Source: Ruegeria sp. PrR005
GTDB taxonomy: Bacteria > Pseudomonadota > Alphaproteobacteria > Rhodobacterales > Rhodobacteraceae
NCBI RefSeq assembly: GCF_010500245.1
Contig: NZ_JAAGOX010000054.1
Coordinates: 62,001-126,000 of the forward strand
Direction: 5' to 3'
Length of the DNA: 64,000 nucleotides
The notes below the pieces were generated by a model. It had not been told where the DNA came from and ran no database searches. It saw nothing but the letters and a program-made list of their open reading frames with translations. This document shows, one piece after another, positions 36,373 to 44,880 of this stretch. The position numbers were made by a program, and so were the translations under genes. Position 1 is the first letter of the stretch; every line of letters begins with the position of its first letter.

Positions 36373-37953
36373 TCAGGCGTCGCGCAGGTCGGGGGTGAGA
36401 CGGATCAGCGTCGGCCACGGGCGTGACAGCGCCGCGACGACCTCGGCCTGCATGTCCGCCAGCGTGGCCGGGGCGGCAGCGGCGGCACCGTAAGCCTCGG
36501 CCAGTTTCACGAAATCGGGATTGCGCGCCACCACCGCGTTGGGGGCGATCTGGGCCCGGGTCATGCTGTCCTCGATCTCGCCGAGCTTGCCGTTGTCCCA
36601 CAGGATGATGGGCAGCGGCAGCCCCAGTTCCACCGCCGTGCCCAATTCCTGCACCGTGTACTGGAACCCGTAATCGCCCGCGATGGCCAGTGTCGGCTTG
36701 CCGCGCCGGGCCACCGCCCCGCCGATGGCGGCGGGCAGCGCATAGCCCAGCGTGCCGAACCCGGTCGGATGGTGCCAGTGCCCCGGCAGGGCCATGTCCC
36801 AGACCTCCTTGGCGACATAGGCGAACTGGGTCATGTCGGAATAGATCATCGTGTCATGCGGCAGCGCGGCGCGCAGGGCATCGGCCACCCGCGCGATGCC
36901 GGGGCGTTCGGCCTCGACCTCGGCCCGCCAGCGGGCGCGCGCGGTGGCGACCTCCTCCCGGCTCCAGCCGGTGGCGGGACGCGCGGTCTCGGTCGCGGCC
37001 CCCAGCGCGCGCGCGAAACTGTCGGCATCCGCCAGCAGTTTCACCTGGGCGCGCTGCGCATCGGCCAGAACGCCCGCGTCGATATCGACCCGCGCCAGCA
37101 TCGCGGAATGGCCCAGGTTCGGCCGCCAGAGATCGACCTCGGCCAGTTCGGTCCCCACCGCCACCACCAGATCCGCCGAGGCGATCACCTCGGCCGAAGA
37201 TGGCCGCGCCAGGGCGGCGCCGAAATCGAGCGGATAGTTAAGCCCTACCAGACCGCGCCCGGCATAGGTGGTCATCACCGCCGCGCCGAGCTGGGTCAGG
37301 ATCTGCCGCCAGAGCAGCGACCGGGCACCGCCGCCCAGGATGAACAGCGGCCGCCGTGCGAGGTTCAGCAGCGAGACCACCGGCCCGACCTCGGGCGGCA
37401 CCGCCCGCGCCCGCCGAGCCGGCTGGTTCGGGAAGGGCGCCGGATCGGCCTCGGCCTCCAGCACCGGGACCGGCACCTGGATATGCTTGGGCCGCGGGCG
37501 CGCGGTCTCGAACTCGTCAAAGGCGCGCTCGACCAGGCCATAGACAGCCCTGGCGCCGCGTGCCTCCTCGGACCAGTCGCAGACGGTGGCGGCGGCGGCG
37601 CGCTGGTCGCGCATCTGGTGCAGCTGGCCGCGCCGGGCGGCGGTTTCGTCCAGGCAGGAGGAGATCACCAGCATCGGCACCGAATCCGACCAGGCCTGCC
37701 CCATCGGTGTCAGGATGTTGCACAGGCCGGGCCCGGTGATCACATAGGCCACGCCGGGCTGGCCGCTGGCGCGGGCATAGCCGTCGGCCATGAACCCCGC
37801 GCCCTGTTCGTGCCGGGCCAGCACATGGGCGATACCCGCCTCCTCGATGCCGCGATACATCTCCTGGTTATGGACACCGGGAATACCGAAGATCACCTCG
37901 ACGCCGCGATCCCGCAGCATATGGGATATCTGCGCCCCAAGCGGTCGTTTCAT
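36373..37953 (-). CDS. Thiamine-diphosphate enzyme of the acetolactate synthase-like family
   Basis: 526 residues. The N-terminal Pyr domain has VIFGIPGVHNQEM and the activating glutamate in ARHEQGAGFMADGYAR. A central domain contains FILGGGARSLLW. The C-terminal PP domain has GTLGYALPAAIGG and the Mg/ThDP motif GDYGFQYTVQELGTA...WDN. It lacks a clear small regulatory subunit gene nearby and is unlikely to be IlvB. It resembles proteins annotated as 5-guanidino-2-oxopentanoate decarboxylase (AruI-like), which I regard as possible. The start at 37953 overlaps the trkH stop by one base (TGATG), with GGAG upstream. Confidence 0.82.
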   Translation of the reverse strand: MKRPLGAQISHMLRDRGVEVIFGIPGVHNQEMYRGIEEAGIAHVLARHEQGAGFMADGYARASGQPGVAYVITGPGLCNILTPMGQAWSDSVPMLVISSCLDETAARRGQLHQMRDQRAAAATVCDWSEEARGARAVYGLVERAFDEFETARPRPKHIQVPVPVLEAEADPAPFPNQPARRARAVPPEVGPVVSLLNLARRPLFILGGGARSLLWRQILTQLGAAVMTTYAGRGLVGLNYPLDFGAALARPSSAEVIASADLVVAVGTELAEVDLWRPNLGHSAMLARVDIDAGVLADAQRAQVKLLADADSFARALGAATETARPATGWSREEVATARARWRAEVEAERPGIARVADALRAALPHDTMIYSDMTQFAYVAKEVWDMALPGHWHHPTGFGTLGYALPAAIGGAVARRGKPTLAIAGDYGFQYTVQELGTAVELGLPLPIILWDNGKLGEIEDSMTRAQIAPNAVVARNPDFVKLAEAYGAAAAAPATLADMQAEVVAALSRPWPTLIRLTPDLRDA

Positions 37954-39401
37954 CAGGCTCTCCAGAATTGCAGGGTAAACAGGACATAGACCGACAGCAC
38001 CTCGAGCCGACCGATCAGCATGCCCGCGCTCAGCAGCCATTTGGCGGTGTCGTTCAGGCCGCTGAAATTGCCCGCCGGGCCGATCTGGTCGCCCAGCCCC
38101 GGACCGACATTGGCAATCGCTGTGGCCGCCCCCGACAGCGAGGTGATGAAATCGAGCCCGGTCAGCGACAGCGCCCAGGACAGGATGCCCAGCGACACGA
38201 TGAAGAAGACGAAAAAGCTCATCACCGAGCTCAGAACATCAGGCCCGACCGCGCGCCCCTGATACCGCGGCAGGAACACGCCATGCGGCGAGCGGATGCG
38301 CTGAAGCTGGGTCTTGATCGACGCAAACAGCAGCTGGTAGCGGAAGATCTTGACCGAACAGGCGGTCGACCCGGCGCAGCCGCCGATCAGCCCGATCACA
38401 AAGAACATGGTGATCAGAAGCGGCCCCCAGTTCATGTAATCGACACTGGCATACCCGGTGCCCGAGATGATCGAGGTGATGTTGAACAGCGCCTCGCGAA
38501 AGGCCTGTTCGATATGGTGCGGAAAGATCGAGGTGAGCACGAAAGTGGTCGCCACCACCAGCACGCCGATGACGATCAGAAACACCTGGATCTGGCTGTC
38601 CCTCAGGATCGGGGCGGAGTGGCCGTTCACCAGCTGCACATAGCGCACGAAGGGCAGCGCCGCGAGAATCATGAAGACCGAGGCCGCATATTCCGCCGGA
38701 CCCGAAAAGGTACCGAACGAGGCGTCGTAATTCGAGAAGCCCCCGGTCGACACCGTGGTCATCGCATGCACCAGCGCATCGAAGAAGTTCATCCCCAGCG
38801 CGGCATAGACGGTCAGGCAGGCAACGGTCAGCCCCACATAGATGACGGTGATCTGGCCCGCGATCTCCTGCGCGCGGGGCAGGATCTTGCCCATCGTGTC
38901 GAACCCTTCGGAGCGGAAGATCTGCATCCCGCCCACCCGCAGCTCGGGCAGGAACACCATCGCCACCACGATGATGCCGATACCGCCCAGCCATTGCAGG
39001 ATTCCGCGCCACAACAAGAGCCCGCGTGGCAGGGCGTCAAGCCCCGAGATCACCGTCGAACCGGTGGTGGTCAGCCCAGACATCGCCTCGAAAAACGCAT
39101 CGACAAACCGCAGCTCGGTCGCCCCGAACACAAAGGGGATCGCGCCAAAGATCGGCAGCGCCACCCAGACCAGGGTGGTCAGCAGAAAGGTCTGCTGGAT
39201 CGTCAGCCCTTCGCGCACCCCGTTGGCGCAGCTCAGCGCCATCAGCCCGCCGGTCAGCACGCTGATGATGCCGCTTTGCAGAAAGACATGCCATTCGCCG
39301 CGCCCGTCGATCACGTCGACAAACATCGGGAACACCATCGTCGCGCCCAGAATGGCGACGAGCAGACCGATCACATATCCGACGGGGCGAATGTCCAACA
39401 T
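37953..39401 (-). CDS. trkH: TrkH/KtrB-type potassium uptake membrane subunit
   Basis: 482 residues with four helix-P-loop-helix repeats. The selectivity filters can be recognised at AMSGLTTTGSTV (about 90), MTTVSTGGFSNYDAS (about 215), IISGTGYASVDYMNWG (about 305) and AATAIANVGPGLGDQIGPAG (about 430). It conducts K+ across the inner membrane and normally works with the NAD-binding TrkA subunit, not present in the window. The overlap with the ThDP gene downstream suggests co-translation of two functionally unrelated products. Confidence 0.94.
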   Translation of the reverse strand: MLDIRPVGYVIGLLVAILGATMVFPMFVDVIDGRGEWHVFLQSGIISVLTGGLMALSCANGVREGLTIQQTFLLTTLVWVALPIFGAIPFVFGATELRFVDAFFEAMSGLTTTGSTVISGLDALPRGLLLWRGILQWLGGIGIIVVAMVFLPELRVGGMQIFRSEGFDTMGKILPRAQEIAGQITVIYVGLTVACLTVYAALGMNFFDALVHAMTTVSTGGFSNYDASFGTFSGPAEYAASVFMILAALPFVRYVQLVNGHSAPILRDSQIQVFLIVIGVLVVATTFVLTSIFPHHIEQAFREALFNITSIISGTGYASVDYMNWGPLLITMFFVIGLIGGCAGSTACSVKIFRYQLLFASIKTQLQRIRSPHGVFLPRYQGRAVGPDVLSSVMSFFVFFIVSLGILSWALSLTGLDFITSLSGAATAIANVGPGLGDQIGPAGNFSGLNDTAKWLLSAGMLIGRLEVLSVYVLFTLQFWRA

Positions 39402-39453
39402 GGGGCGCAGGGTTGGCGCGCCCCACGGTCGGAGTCAAGCGGGCGCGGCCCTG

Positions 39454-39966
39454 TCACCCGTCGGTTTTCACTGTTGCCTTGGGCATCGGAGCCGGGGCCG
39501 AGGGCGCCTTGCGGCGCCGCGACGGCGCGGGCACCGGTTTTGCCTCAGCCTTGGCAGGCTGGCTGACCACGGTCTCCGGGGCTTCCGGCGCGGATGCCTT
39601 GACCTCGGCGACAACCGGCGCCGCCGCTTCGTCGGTCGTGACGATGGCTTCAACCGTGGGCGCGGGGGCCTTCGGTGCCGATTCCACGGTCGCAACGGCC
39701 GTCTCTTCAACCTTGGGCGCAACGGGCGCCTTGGGCAGGGCCGCCACCATGGCCGGACGGCTCTCTGCCCGCACAGCGGTAAAGGCCCGCGTCACCTCCG
39801 AGGGCAACGACGCAGCCGCCTGTATCGCCCGAACCTGCGCCATCGGCGCGTTGATGGCCGAGCACGCGAAGATCTGGGCCACACGCAACTGGCTGCTGAC
39901 AGCATAGCCAAAGGCGCGGATCGCGGCAGCCTGGGCATGCAACGGGGAGAGGATCGAAAGCATCAT
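39454..39966 (-). CDS. Ala/Pro-rich protein of unknown function
   Basis: 170 residues starting MMLSILSPLHAQAAAIRAFG, with GGAG seven bases before ATG 39966. The first half is helical and hydrophobic-amphipathic. The second half is a long low-complexity tail of Ala, Pro, Val and Glu that ends in a basic patch (PSRRRKAPS). There is no known domain. The composition suits a disordered linker or a surface- or nucleoid-associated protein. It is conserved in neither sequence nor context as far as I can tell. Confidence 0.6.
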   Translation of the reverse strand: MMLSILSPLHAQAAAIRAFGYAVSSQLRVAQIFACSAINAPMAQVRAIQAAASLPSEVTRAFTAVRAESRPAMVAALPKAPVAPKVEETAVATVESAPKAPAPTVEAIVTTDEAAAPVVAEVKASAPEAPETVVSQPAKAEAKPVPAPSRRRKAPSAPAPMPKATVKTDG

Positions 39967-40249
39967 GATATCACTCCGGTAGACACGGGGGGAAAAGCGG
40001 TGAACGAAAACATACTGCGGCACAGGCGACGCCCCTGCCCGGGTGGTTCAGAGATGGTAGGCCCTGTGCCAAACTGACGGTCCCTTTCAGCCCGGACCAC
40101 GGACAAAGCCGCCGGATGCCGAATCTTCGCTCAGACCCAATATAGGACGGTTCTGTTTGCAAGTGCAGAGAAATGCCGCGATGCGGCAAAAACACGCCAC
40201 AACCGGCCCGTTTACCGGGTCAAGCTGCCTGCGAATTGAGCCGTCCGGC

Positions 40250-41353
40250 TCAGCCGACGTGGAACAGGGTGGTGAACAGGCGCGGGTCCAGGCTGGCCGA
40301 GGCAAAGGTCGGCCCTTCGGTCAGCACCGACACCGCATCATGGCTGTGCAGGCTCTCCTGATGGCTCGCGATCACCCGGAAATCGCCGATATGGTGATCG
40401 GCCAACAGTTCGGCGCAAAACAGCCGCGCCGCATCCTCGACAAAGATCGGGTTGGCCGCGTTCAGCTCGGCAAAGGCCTGTTCGTCCTCGCGCTTGACCA
40501 TGACCTGGGTCTCGGTCGGCACCGCCCGACGGCAAAGCGCGATCAGATCTTCGAACCACAGGCAGTCCGCGTTGCAATCGACCACCACCGAAATCCGCGC
40601 CACCGAGCGCTGCGAATGCGGCGTGGCCAGCTGGCCACGCGCCGACCGCGCATGTTCGCTCAATTCCAGCGAACAGGGGCAGGTCGAGGAATAGACATAG
40701 TCGAGATGCATGATCTTCAGCCGCTCGCCGTCCTTTTCGACCAGCTCCAGCGCGATGTCGTAATACTGGTACCCCTCCAGCCCCGAGCGCAGGCTGCGCA
40801 CCTTGTCGGGATAGGAGAACCGCATCTGGATGCGCGCGTCGAACGTGTCGAGATCGGTCATGTAATCGTCCAGCGCCGCTTCCATCACCTCAAAGCTGAA
40901 GGTGCGCTCGGCATGTTTGTAGAACGACCGCATGATGCGGGACATGTTGATGCCCTTCTTCTCGGCATCCAGGCTCACCGTGCCGGTCACCGAGGTTTCC
41001 AGCGTCAGGTCGTCGCCGCTCTTGCGGTGAAACCGGATCGGCAGGCGAAAATTCGAGATGCCCACATGCTGGATCTGCTGCTTTGCCCCCCGGATCAGGC
41101 TGGCGGGCCCGTTTTGCAGATCGGGCAGCGTGTCGCGATAGGCCTCGTCTGCCACGAAATCCGCCGGATAACGGCGTGACAGGTCGGGATAGTTCGACGG
41201 CACGGACCCCGGCAGCAACCGGGCCACCGCCGGATCAAGCAGGCTGATCTCGGCCGCGCTCGCCTTGGCCGCCCAGCGCCGCAGCACATCCAGCGCCGCC
41301 TCGGCCTCGTCCCGGTCCGGGTTGGTATTCACATCGCGAGGGTGAATGTTCAT
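40250..41353 (-). CDS. folE2: GTP cyclohydrolase FolE2 (type IB)
   Basis: Makes dihydroneopterin triphosphate from GTP, the entry to folate and queuosine. At 367 residues it is the COG1469 type, not FolE. The catalytic cysteine motif YSSTCPCSLELSEH lies near residue 225, FRLPIRF near residue 102, and the C-terminal ASHQESLHSHDA is conserved. FolE2 tolerates several metals and is often induced under zinc limitation. Together with folB and folP at 21-23 kb, much of the folate pathway is in the window, though unlinked. The upstream leader contains a 10-bp inverted repeat. Confidence 0.96.
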   Translation of the reverse strand: MNIHPRDVNTNPDRDEAEAALDVLRRWAAKASAAEISLLDPAVARLLPGSVPSNYPDLSRRYPADFVADEAYRDTLPDLQNGPASLIRGAKQQIQHVGISNFRLPIRFHRKSGDDLTLETSVTGTVSLDAEKKGINMSRIMRSFYKHAERTFSFEVMEAALDDYMTDLDTFDARIQMRFSYPDKVRSLRSGLEGYQYYDIALELVEKDGERLKIMHLDYVYSSTCPCSLELSEHARSARGQLATPHSQRSVARISVVVDCNADCLWFEDLIALCRRAVPTETQVMVKREDEQAFAELNAANPIFVEDAARLFCAELLADHHIGDFRVIASHQESLHSHDAVSVLTEGPTFASASLDPRLFTTLFHVG

Positions 41354-41407
41354 GCCGTGCTTCCTCGATTGATCGCGGACCTATATATGATGCCGCTCAG
41401 GGTTCCA

Positions 41408-41442
41408 ATCCACCCTGTTACGCGCAACATAGCAGGGTGGAT
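41408..41442 (-). promoter_or_regulatory. 10-bp perfect inverted repeat upstream of folE2
   Basis: ATCCACCCTG (41408-41417) mirrors CAGGGTGGAT (41433-41442) around a loop containing TGTTACGCGCAACA, itself nearly symmetrical. It lies about 55 bases before the folE2 ATG. It could be an operator (Zur-like control is conceivable) or a leader hairpin. Confidence 0.45.
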
Positions 41443-41571
41443 CTGATTTTCCCCCCGAAATCCACCGCGTTGGCGTCCGAAACCGGCGTCGGGCGTAGCC
41501 GCCTCTGTAATATCCCTTGGCCCGAACCGAAACTATCTGCACTCTTGGGCTAACACCGCAGGAGGTCGCCA

Positions 41572-42357
41572 ATGCACGACAGTCTTGATCTCGACCGCTA
41601 TCCGCTGGATCGCCCCGGCAGCGCCGAATGGCAGGCGCTGGTCAACCGCTGCCGGGACGATCTGGCGCGGACCGGCATGTTCAACCTCGAAGGGCTGATG
41701 CGGGCCGAAACGGCAGCTTCCGAGACCGCCGCCCTGCTGCCGCGGTTCGCCAGCGATGCCTTCCTGCACGAGCGGATGCACAACATCTATTTCAAACCGG
41801 TCGCCGACCTGCCGCCGGATCACCCCGCGTTGCGCCGGTTCCACACCTCCAACCGCACGCTCTGCGCCGATCAGCTTGGCGGTTCGGCCCTGTTGCGCCT
41901 CTATGACTGGCCCGAATTCGCCCGTTTCCTGGCCGCGACCATGGATAAGCCCGTGCTCTACCCGATGGACGATCCGCTCGCGCGGGTGAACGTGATGTCT
42001 TATCAACAGGGCCAGGCGCTGAACTGGCATTTCGACCGGTCCGAGTTCACCACGACGCTCCTGTTGCAGGCGCCCGAGGCCGGCGGCGGCTTTGAATACC
42101 GCACCGACCTGCGCAGCGATGCCAATCCCAATTACGACGGCGTCGCCCGCCTGCTGGCCGGAGACGACCCCGACGCCCGCACCATCACGCTCAGCCCCGG
42201 CACCCTGAACGTGTTCCGGGGCCGCAACACCGCCCACCGCGTCACGCCCGTCGAGGGCGCCCGCGCCCGGGTCATCGCCGTGTTTTCCTATTTCGAACAG
42301 CCCGGCGTAACCTTTACCGAGGCCGAGCGGACGGGCTTCTACGGGCGGGCAGGCTAA
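41572..42357 (+). CDS. 2-oxoglutarate/Fe(II)-dependent oxygenase, HalD/BesD-like
   Basis: 261 residues of jelly-roll type. The facial triad appears as NWHFDRSEF (His near residue 153, Asp near 155) and a distal histidine in NTAHRVTP near 222. The arginine that binds 2-oxoglutarate is likely in RARVIAVFSYFE. The segment around the first histidine resembles the BesD/HalD amino-acid halogenase family. In true halogenases the aspartate is replaced by Gly or Ala; here Asp is kept, so hydroxylation is expected. The substrate, perhaps a free amino acid, is unknown. AGGAGGTCGCCA precedes the ATG. Confidence 0.82.
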   Translation: MHDSLDLDRYPLDRPGSAEWQALVNRCRDDLARTGMFNLEGLMRAETAASETAALLPRFASDAFLHERMHNIYFKPVADLPPDHPALRRFHTSNRTLCADQLGGSALLRLYDWPEFARFLAATMDKPVLYPMDDPLARVNVMSYQQGQALNWHFDRSEFTTTLLLQAPEAGGGFEYRTDLRSDANPNYDGVARLLAGDDPDARTITLSPGTLNVFRGRNTAHRVTPVEGARARVIAVFSYFEQPGVTFTEAERTGFYGRAG

Positions 42358-42368
42358 AGCGGCCCGCC

Positions 42369-42432
42369 TTTCATCTTTTCAACACTACCCCCGGGGGAGG
42401 CGCCCAAAAGGCGGCGGGGGCAGCGCCCCCAC
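42369..42432 (+). repeat. Dispersed intergenic repeat, copy 6 (full type)
   Basis: It contains TTTCATCTTTTC, the core CTACCCCCGGGGG (diverged), a variable hairpin built on GCGCC-CAAAA-GGCGG and the closing hairpin GGGGGCAGCGCCCCC. It lies between the converging oxygenase and metZ genes. Confidence 0.75.
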
Positions 42433-42442
42433 TCCCCCGGCA

Positions 42443-43633
42443 TCAGCCCTGAGATACCGCCAGCGCCTGCCGCAGATCCGCCAGCAGATCGCCCGCATCT
42501 TCCAGCCCGACCGAGAACCGGATCAGCCCCGGCGTGATCCCCAGCGCCGCGCGCTGCTCCTCGCTCAACCGCTGGTGCGTCGTGGTCGCCGGATGGGTGG
42601 CGATGGATTTCGCATCGCCCAGATTGTTCGAGATCACCGGAATCGTCAGCGCGTTCAGAAACCGGAATGCCGCCGGTTTGCCGCCCTTGATATCCAGCGA
42701 CAGAACGGTTCCCCCCTTGCCACCCAGCTGCGTCTGCACCAGCGCGTTCTGCGCATGGCTCTTCAGCCCGGGATAAAGCGTGCGCGCCAGCGCCGGATGC
42801 CCTTCCAGCGCCTCGGCCAGCTTCTGCGCGGTCTCGGCCTGCGCATTGACACGCAACGCCATGGTCTCGATGCCCTTGAGCATGATCCAGGCGTTGAACG
42901 GGCTGAGCGCCCCGCCGGTATGTTTCAGATAGGGCTCCACCGTGCCCCGGATAAACTCGCGGCTGCCGATGATCACCCCGCCCAGCGCGCGACCCTGCCC
43001 GTCGATATGCTTGGTCGCGGAATAGACCACCACATCTGCGCCCTGTTCGATGGCGCGCGAGAAGACCGGTGTCGAGAACACGTTGTCCACCACCACCTTG
43101 GCGCCCACCGCATGCGCGATCTCAGCCACGGCGGTAATGTCGATCACCTCCAGCGTCGGGTTCGACATGCTCTCGAAGAACACCGCCTTGGTGCCGGGCC
43201 GCACCGCCGCCCGCCATTGCTCCAGATCGGTGCCGTCGACGAATGTCACCTCCACCCCGTAGCGGGTCAGGATATTCTCAAGGATATAAAGGCACGAGCC
43301 AAACAGCGCCTTGGCCGACACGACATGGTCGCCCGCCTTCAGCATCGACACCAACGCGCCATTGACCGCCGCCATGCCCGAGGCGGTGGCAAAGGCATCC
43401 TCGCCCCCCTCCAGCGCCGCGATACGCTCCTCGAACATCGCCACCGTCGGGTTGCCATAGCGGGCATAGATGAACTCGTCCGGCCCGCATTCGATGAACC
43501 GCGCCTCGGCCTGTTCGGCGGTCTCGTAAACAAAACCCTGCGTCAGAAAGATCGCCTCGCTCACCTCGCCCCATTGGCTGCGGCGTGTGCCGCCATGGAC
43601 CGCCTGCGTGCGCTTGCTCCAATCCGTACTCAT
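42443..43633 (-). CDS. metZ: O-succinylhomoserine sulfhydrylase
   Basis: Makes homocysteine from O-succinylhomoserine and sulfide for methionine synthesis. It is a 396-residue Cys/Met-metabolism PLP enzyme. The PLP lysine lies in VVYSATKHIDGQGRALGG (about 205), with YARYGNPTV near 56 and the C-terminal RFSVGLEDAGDLLADL. The start MSTDWSKRT at 43633 matches the family and has AAGGA seven bases upstream. An in-frame ATG at 43711, directly after the riboswitch, would add 26 residues and is discussed separately. A SAM-II aptamer and a hairpin with a T-run lie in its leader. Confidence 0.95.
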   Translation of the reverse strand: MSTDWSKRTQAVHGGTRRSQWGEVSEAIFLTQGFVYETAEQAEARFIECGPDEFIYARYGNPTVAMFEERIAALEGGEDAFATASGMAAVNGALVSMLKAGDHVVSAKALFGSCLYILENILTRYGVEVTFVDGTDLEQWRAAVRPGTKAVFFESMSNPTLEVIDITAVAEIAHAVGAKVVVDNVFSTPVFSRAIEQGADVVVYSATKHIDGQGRALGGVIIGSREFIRGTVEPYLKHTGGALSPFNAWIMLKGIETMALRVNAQAETAQKLAEALEGHPALARTLYPGLKSHAQNALVQTQLGGKGGTVLSLDIKGGKPAAFRFLNALTIPVISNNLGDAKSIATHPATTTHQRLSEEQRAALGITPGLIRFSVGLEDAGDLLADLRQALAVSQG

Positions 43634-43666
43634 ATCCGTTCCTTTCGGCCCCGGAACCAGAAGGGC

Positions 43667-43703
43667 AAAGAAAAACCCCAATCGCGGGTCAAGCGAAAGG
43701 GGG
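43667..43703 (-). terminator. Leader terminator between the SAM-II aptamer and metZ
   Basis: On the minus strand CCCC-TT-TCGC pairs with GCGA-TT-GGGG around TTGACCC and is followed by TTTTTCTTT. The 5' arm starts right after the aptamer and can alternatively pair with the aptamer's own 3' strand (GGTC with GACC, AAA with TTT). Confidence 0.6.
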
Positions 43704-43716
43704 TCTTTCATCCTGA

Positions 43717-43770
43717 CCTTTTAGCGGTGATGTTTAGCGTGGCCCGCAATCCGGTAACAAATCGCCACGT
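43717..43770 (-). ncRNA. SAM-II riboswitch
   Basis: On the minus strand: CGTGGC, GATTTGTTACCGGATTGC, GGGCCACG, then TAAACATCACCGCTAAAAGG. P1 is CGTGGC pairing GCCACG. The conserved GATTT, ACCG-ATTGC and GCTAAAA-GG elements of the SAM-II (metA motif) pseudoknot are all present in order and spacing. It would sense S-adenosylmethionine and turn down metZ. Confidence 0.92.
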
Positions 43771-43916
43771 GGTTCCTGGGCATGGCGTTTACGCCCGCCG
43801 CCCGGTTCCGTCAAGCCCCGCAACGGCACCGTCACACAGATGTAATCGCCGCTTCATCCGCGCTTCATAGGCTTTTGCCAAGGCAGAACCACAAGTCTTG
43901 GGCGGGGGTCGGGCCG

Positions 43917-44852
43917 ATGCCGATGATCAGGATCAATCTGATGCAGACCGGGTTGCATCTGCACGACAGCCCCCGGCCCCTGGCCCCGGTGCTCCGGTCT
44001 GCAAGCCGGGTCGAAGGGCCGGTGATCGTGATGACGCACGGGTACCGGTACCAACCCGGCAACCCCAGGATCTGCCCGCACCGCCATATCCTGTCGCTCG
44101 ACCCGGAACCGCAGCCGCATCCGGCACCCAGCTGGCCCGGCGGTCTGGGCTTCGCCCCGGCCGAGGACACCCCCGGTCTCGCCATTGCGCTGGGATGGGA
44201 CGGGTCCGGCACGCTCTGGCAGGCGCGCCGCCGCGCGATTCTCGCCGGTCAGGCACTGGCCGGTCTGCTGGCCCGGCTACACCATCAGCGGCCCGACCGC
44301 CCGATCCATTTCATCGGACACTCCATGGGAGTCGAACTGGCGCTCGCCGCCCTGCCCCTGCTGCCCCCCGGCGCGCTGACACGGATCATCTCGATTTCCG
44401 GCGCGGTCTATGCGGGACAGGCGCAACAGGCCCTGCGCAGCCCCGCCGGTCAGGTGGCAGAGTTCATCAACGTGACCAGCCGCGAGAACGACCTCTTCGA
44501 CTGGCTCTTCGAGCGCGCGATCGCGCCGCCCCACCGCCGCGACCGCGCCATCGGCGCCGGGCTCGACCTGCCCAACGCGGTGACCCTGCAACTCGACTGC
44601 GCCCATACGCTCACCCACCTGGCGCGGCTGGGCCTTACGGTCGCCGCCCCCCAAAGCCGGGTATGCCACCGTTCGGGCTACCTTCGGCCCGGCGCCCTGA
44701 CCCTCTATCGCCACCTGCTGCGCCAGTCGCACTGGCTGACCCTCGATCTGCTGCGCCACGGCCTGCCACCGCACCCGGCACCGCGCTGGTCACGCATCTT
44801 TGCACCCGCAGGCGCCCGCCCGGGCTTGCCCTTTGCGCCGAATGCCTCATGA
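43917..44852 (+). CDS. Alpha/beta hydrolase
   Basis: 311 residues. The nucleophile elbow is IHFIGHSMGVELALAALP (Ser near residue 140). The oxyanion-hole region is VIVMTHGYRY near residue 40, and the probable catalytic histidine lies in CAHTLTHL or later in QSRVCHRSGYL. It has the shape of a DUF900-like or lipase-type esterase. The start at 43917 follows GGGGGTCGGG; an earlier in-frame ATG at 43782 has no ribosome-binding site and falls next to the riboswitch on the other strand. It is followed 28 bases later by the GST gene on the same strand. The substrate is unknown. Confidence 0.75.
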   Translation: MPMIRINLMQTGLHLHDSPRPLAPVLRSASRVEGPVIVMTHGYRYQPGNPRICPHRHILSLDPEPQPHPAPSWPGGLGFAPAEDTPGLAIALGWDGSGTLWQARRRAILAGQALAGLLARLHHQRPDRPIHFIGHSMGVELALAALPLLPPGALTRIISISGAVYAGQAQQALRSPAGQVAEFINVTSRENDLFDWLFERAIAPPHRRDRAIGAGLDLPNAVTLQLDCAHTLTHLARLGLTVAAPQSRVCHRSGYLRPGALTLYRHLLRQSHWLTLDLLRHGLPPHPAPRWSRIFAPAGARPGLPFAPNAS

Positions 44853-44880
44853 TCCCCGGCGCAGACCGCGCGGAGGATCC

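Noticed and set aside
36373-37953. ThDP enzyme as acetolactate synthase IlvB
   Set aside because: No ilvH partner, and the sequence lacks the usual IlvB blocks; ilvC lies 20 kb away in its own unit.
40235-40254. TGAGCC-GTCC-GGCTCA hairpin at the folE2 stop as a terminator
   Set aside because: Only six base pairs, includes the stop codon and is not followed by a T-run.
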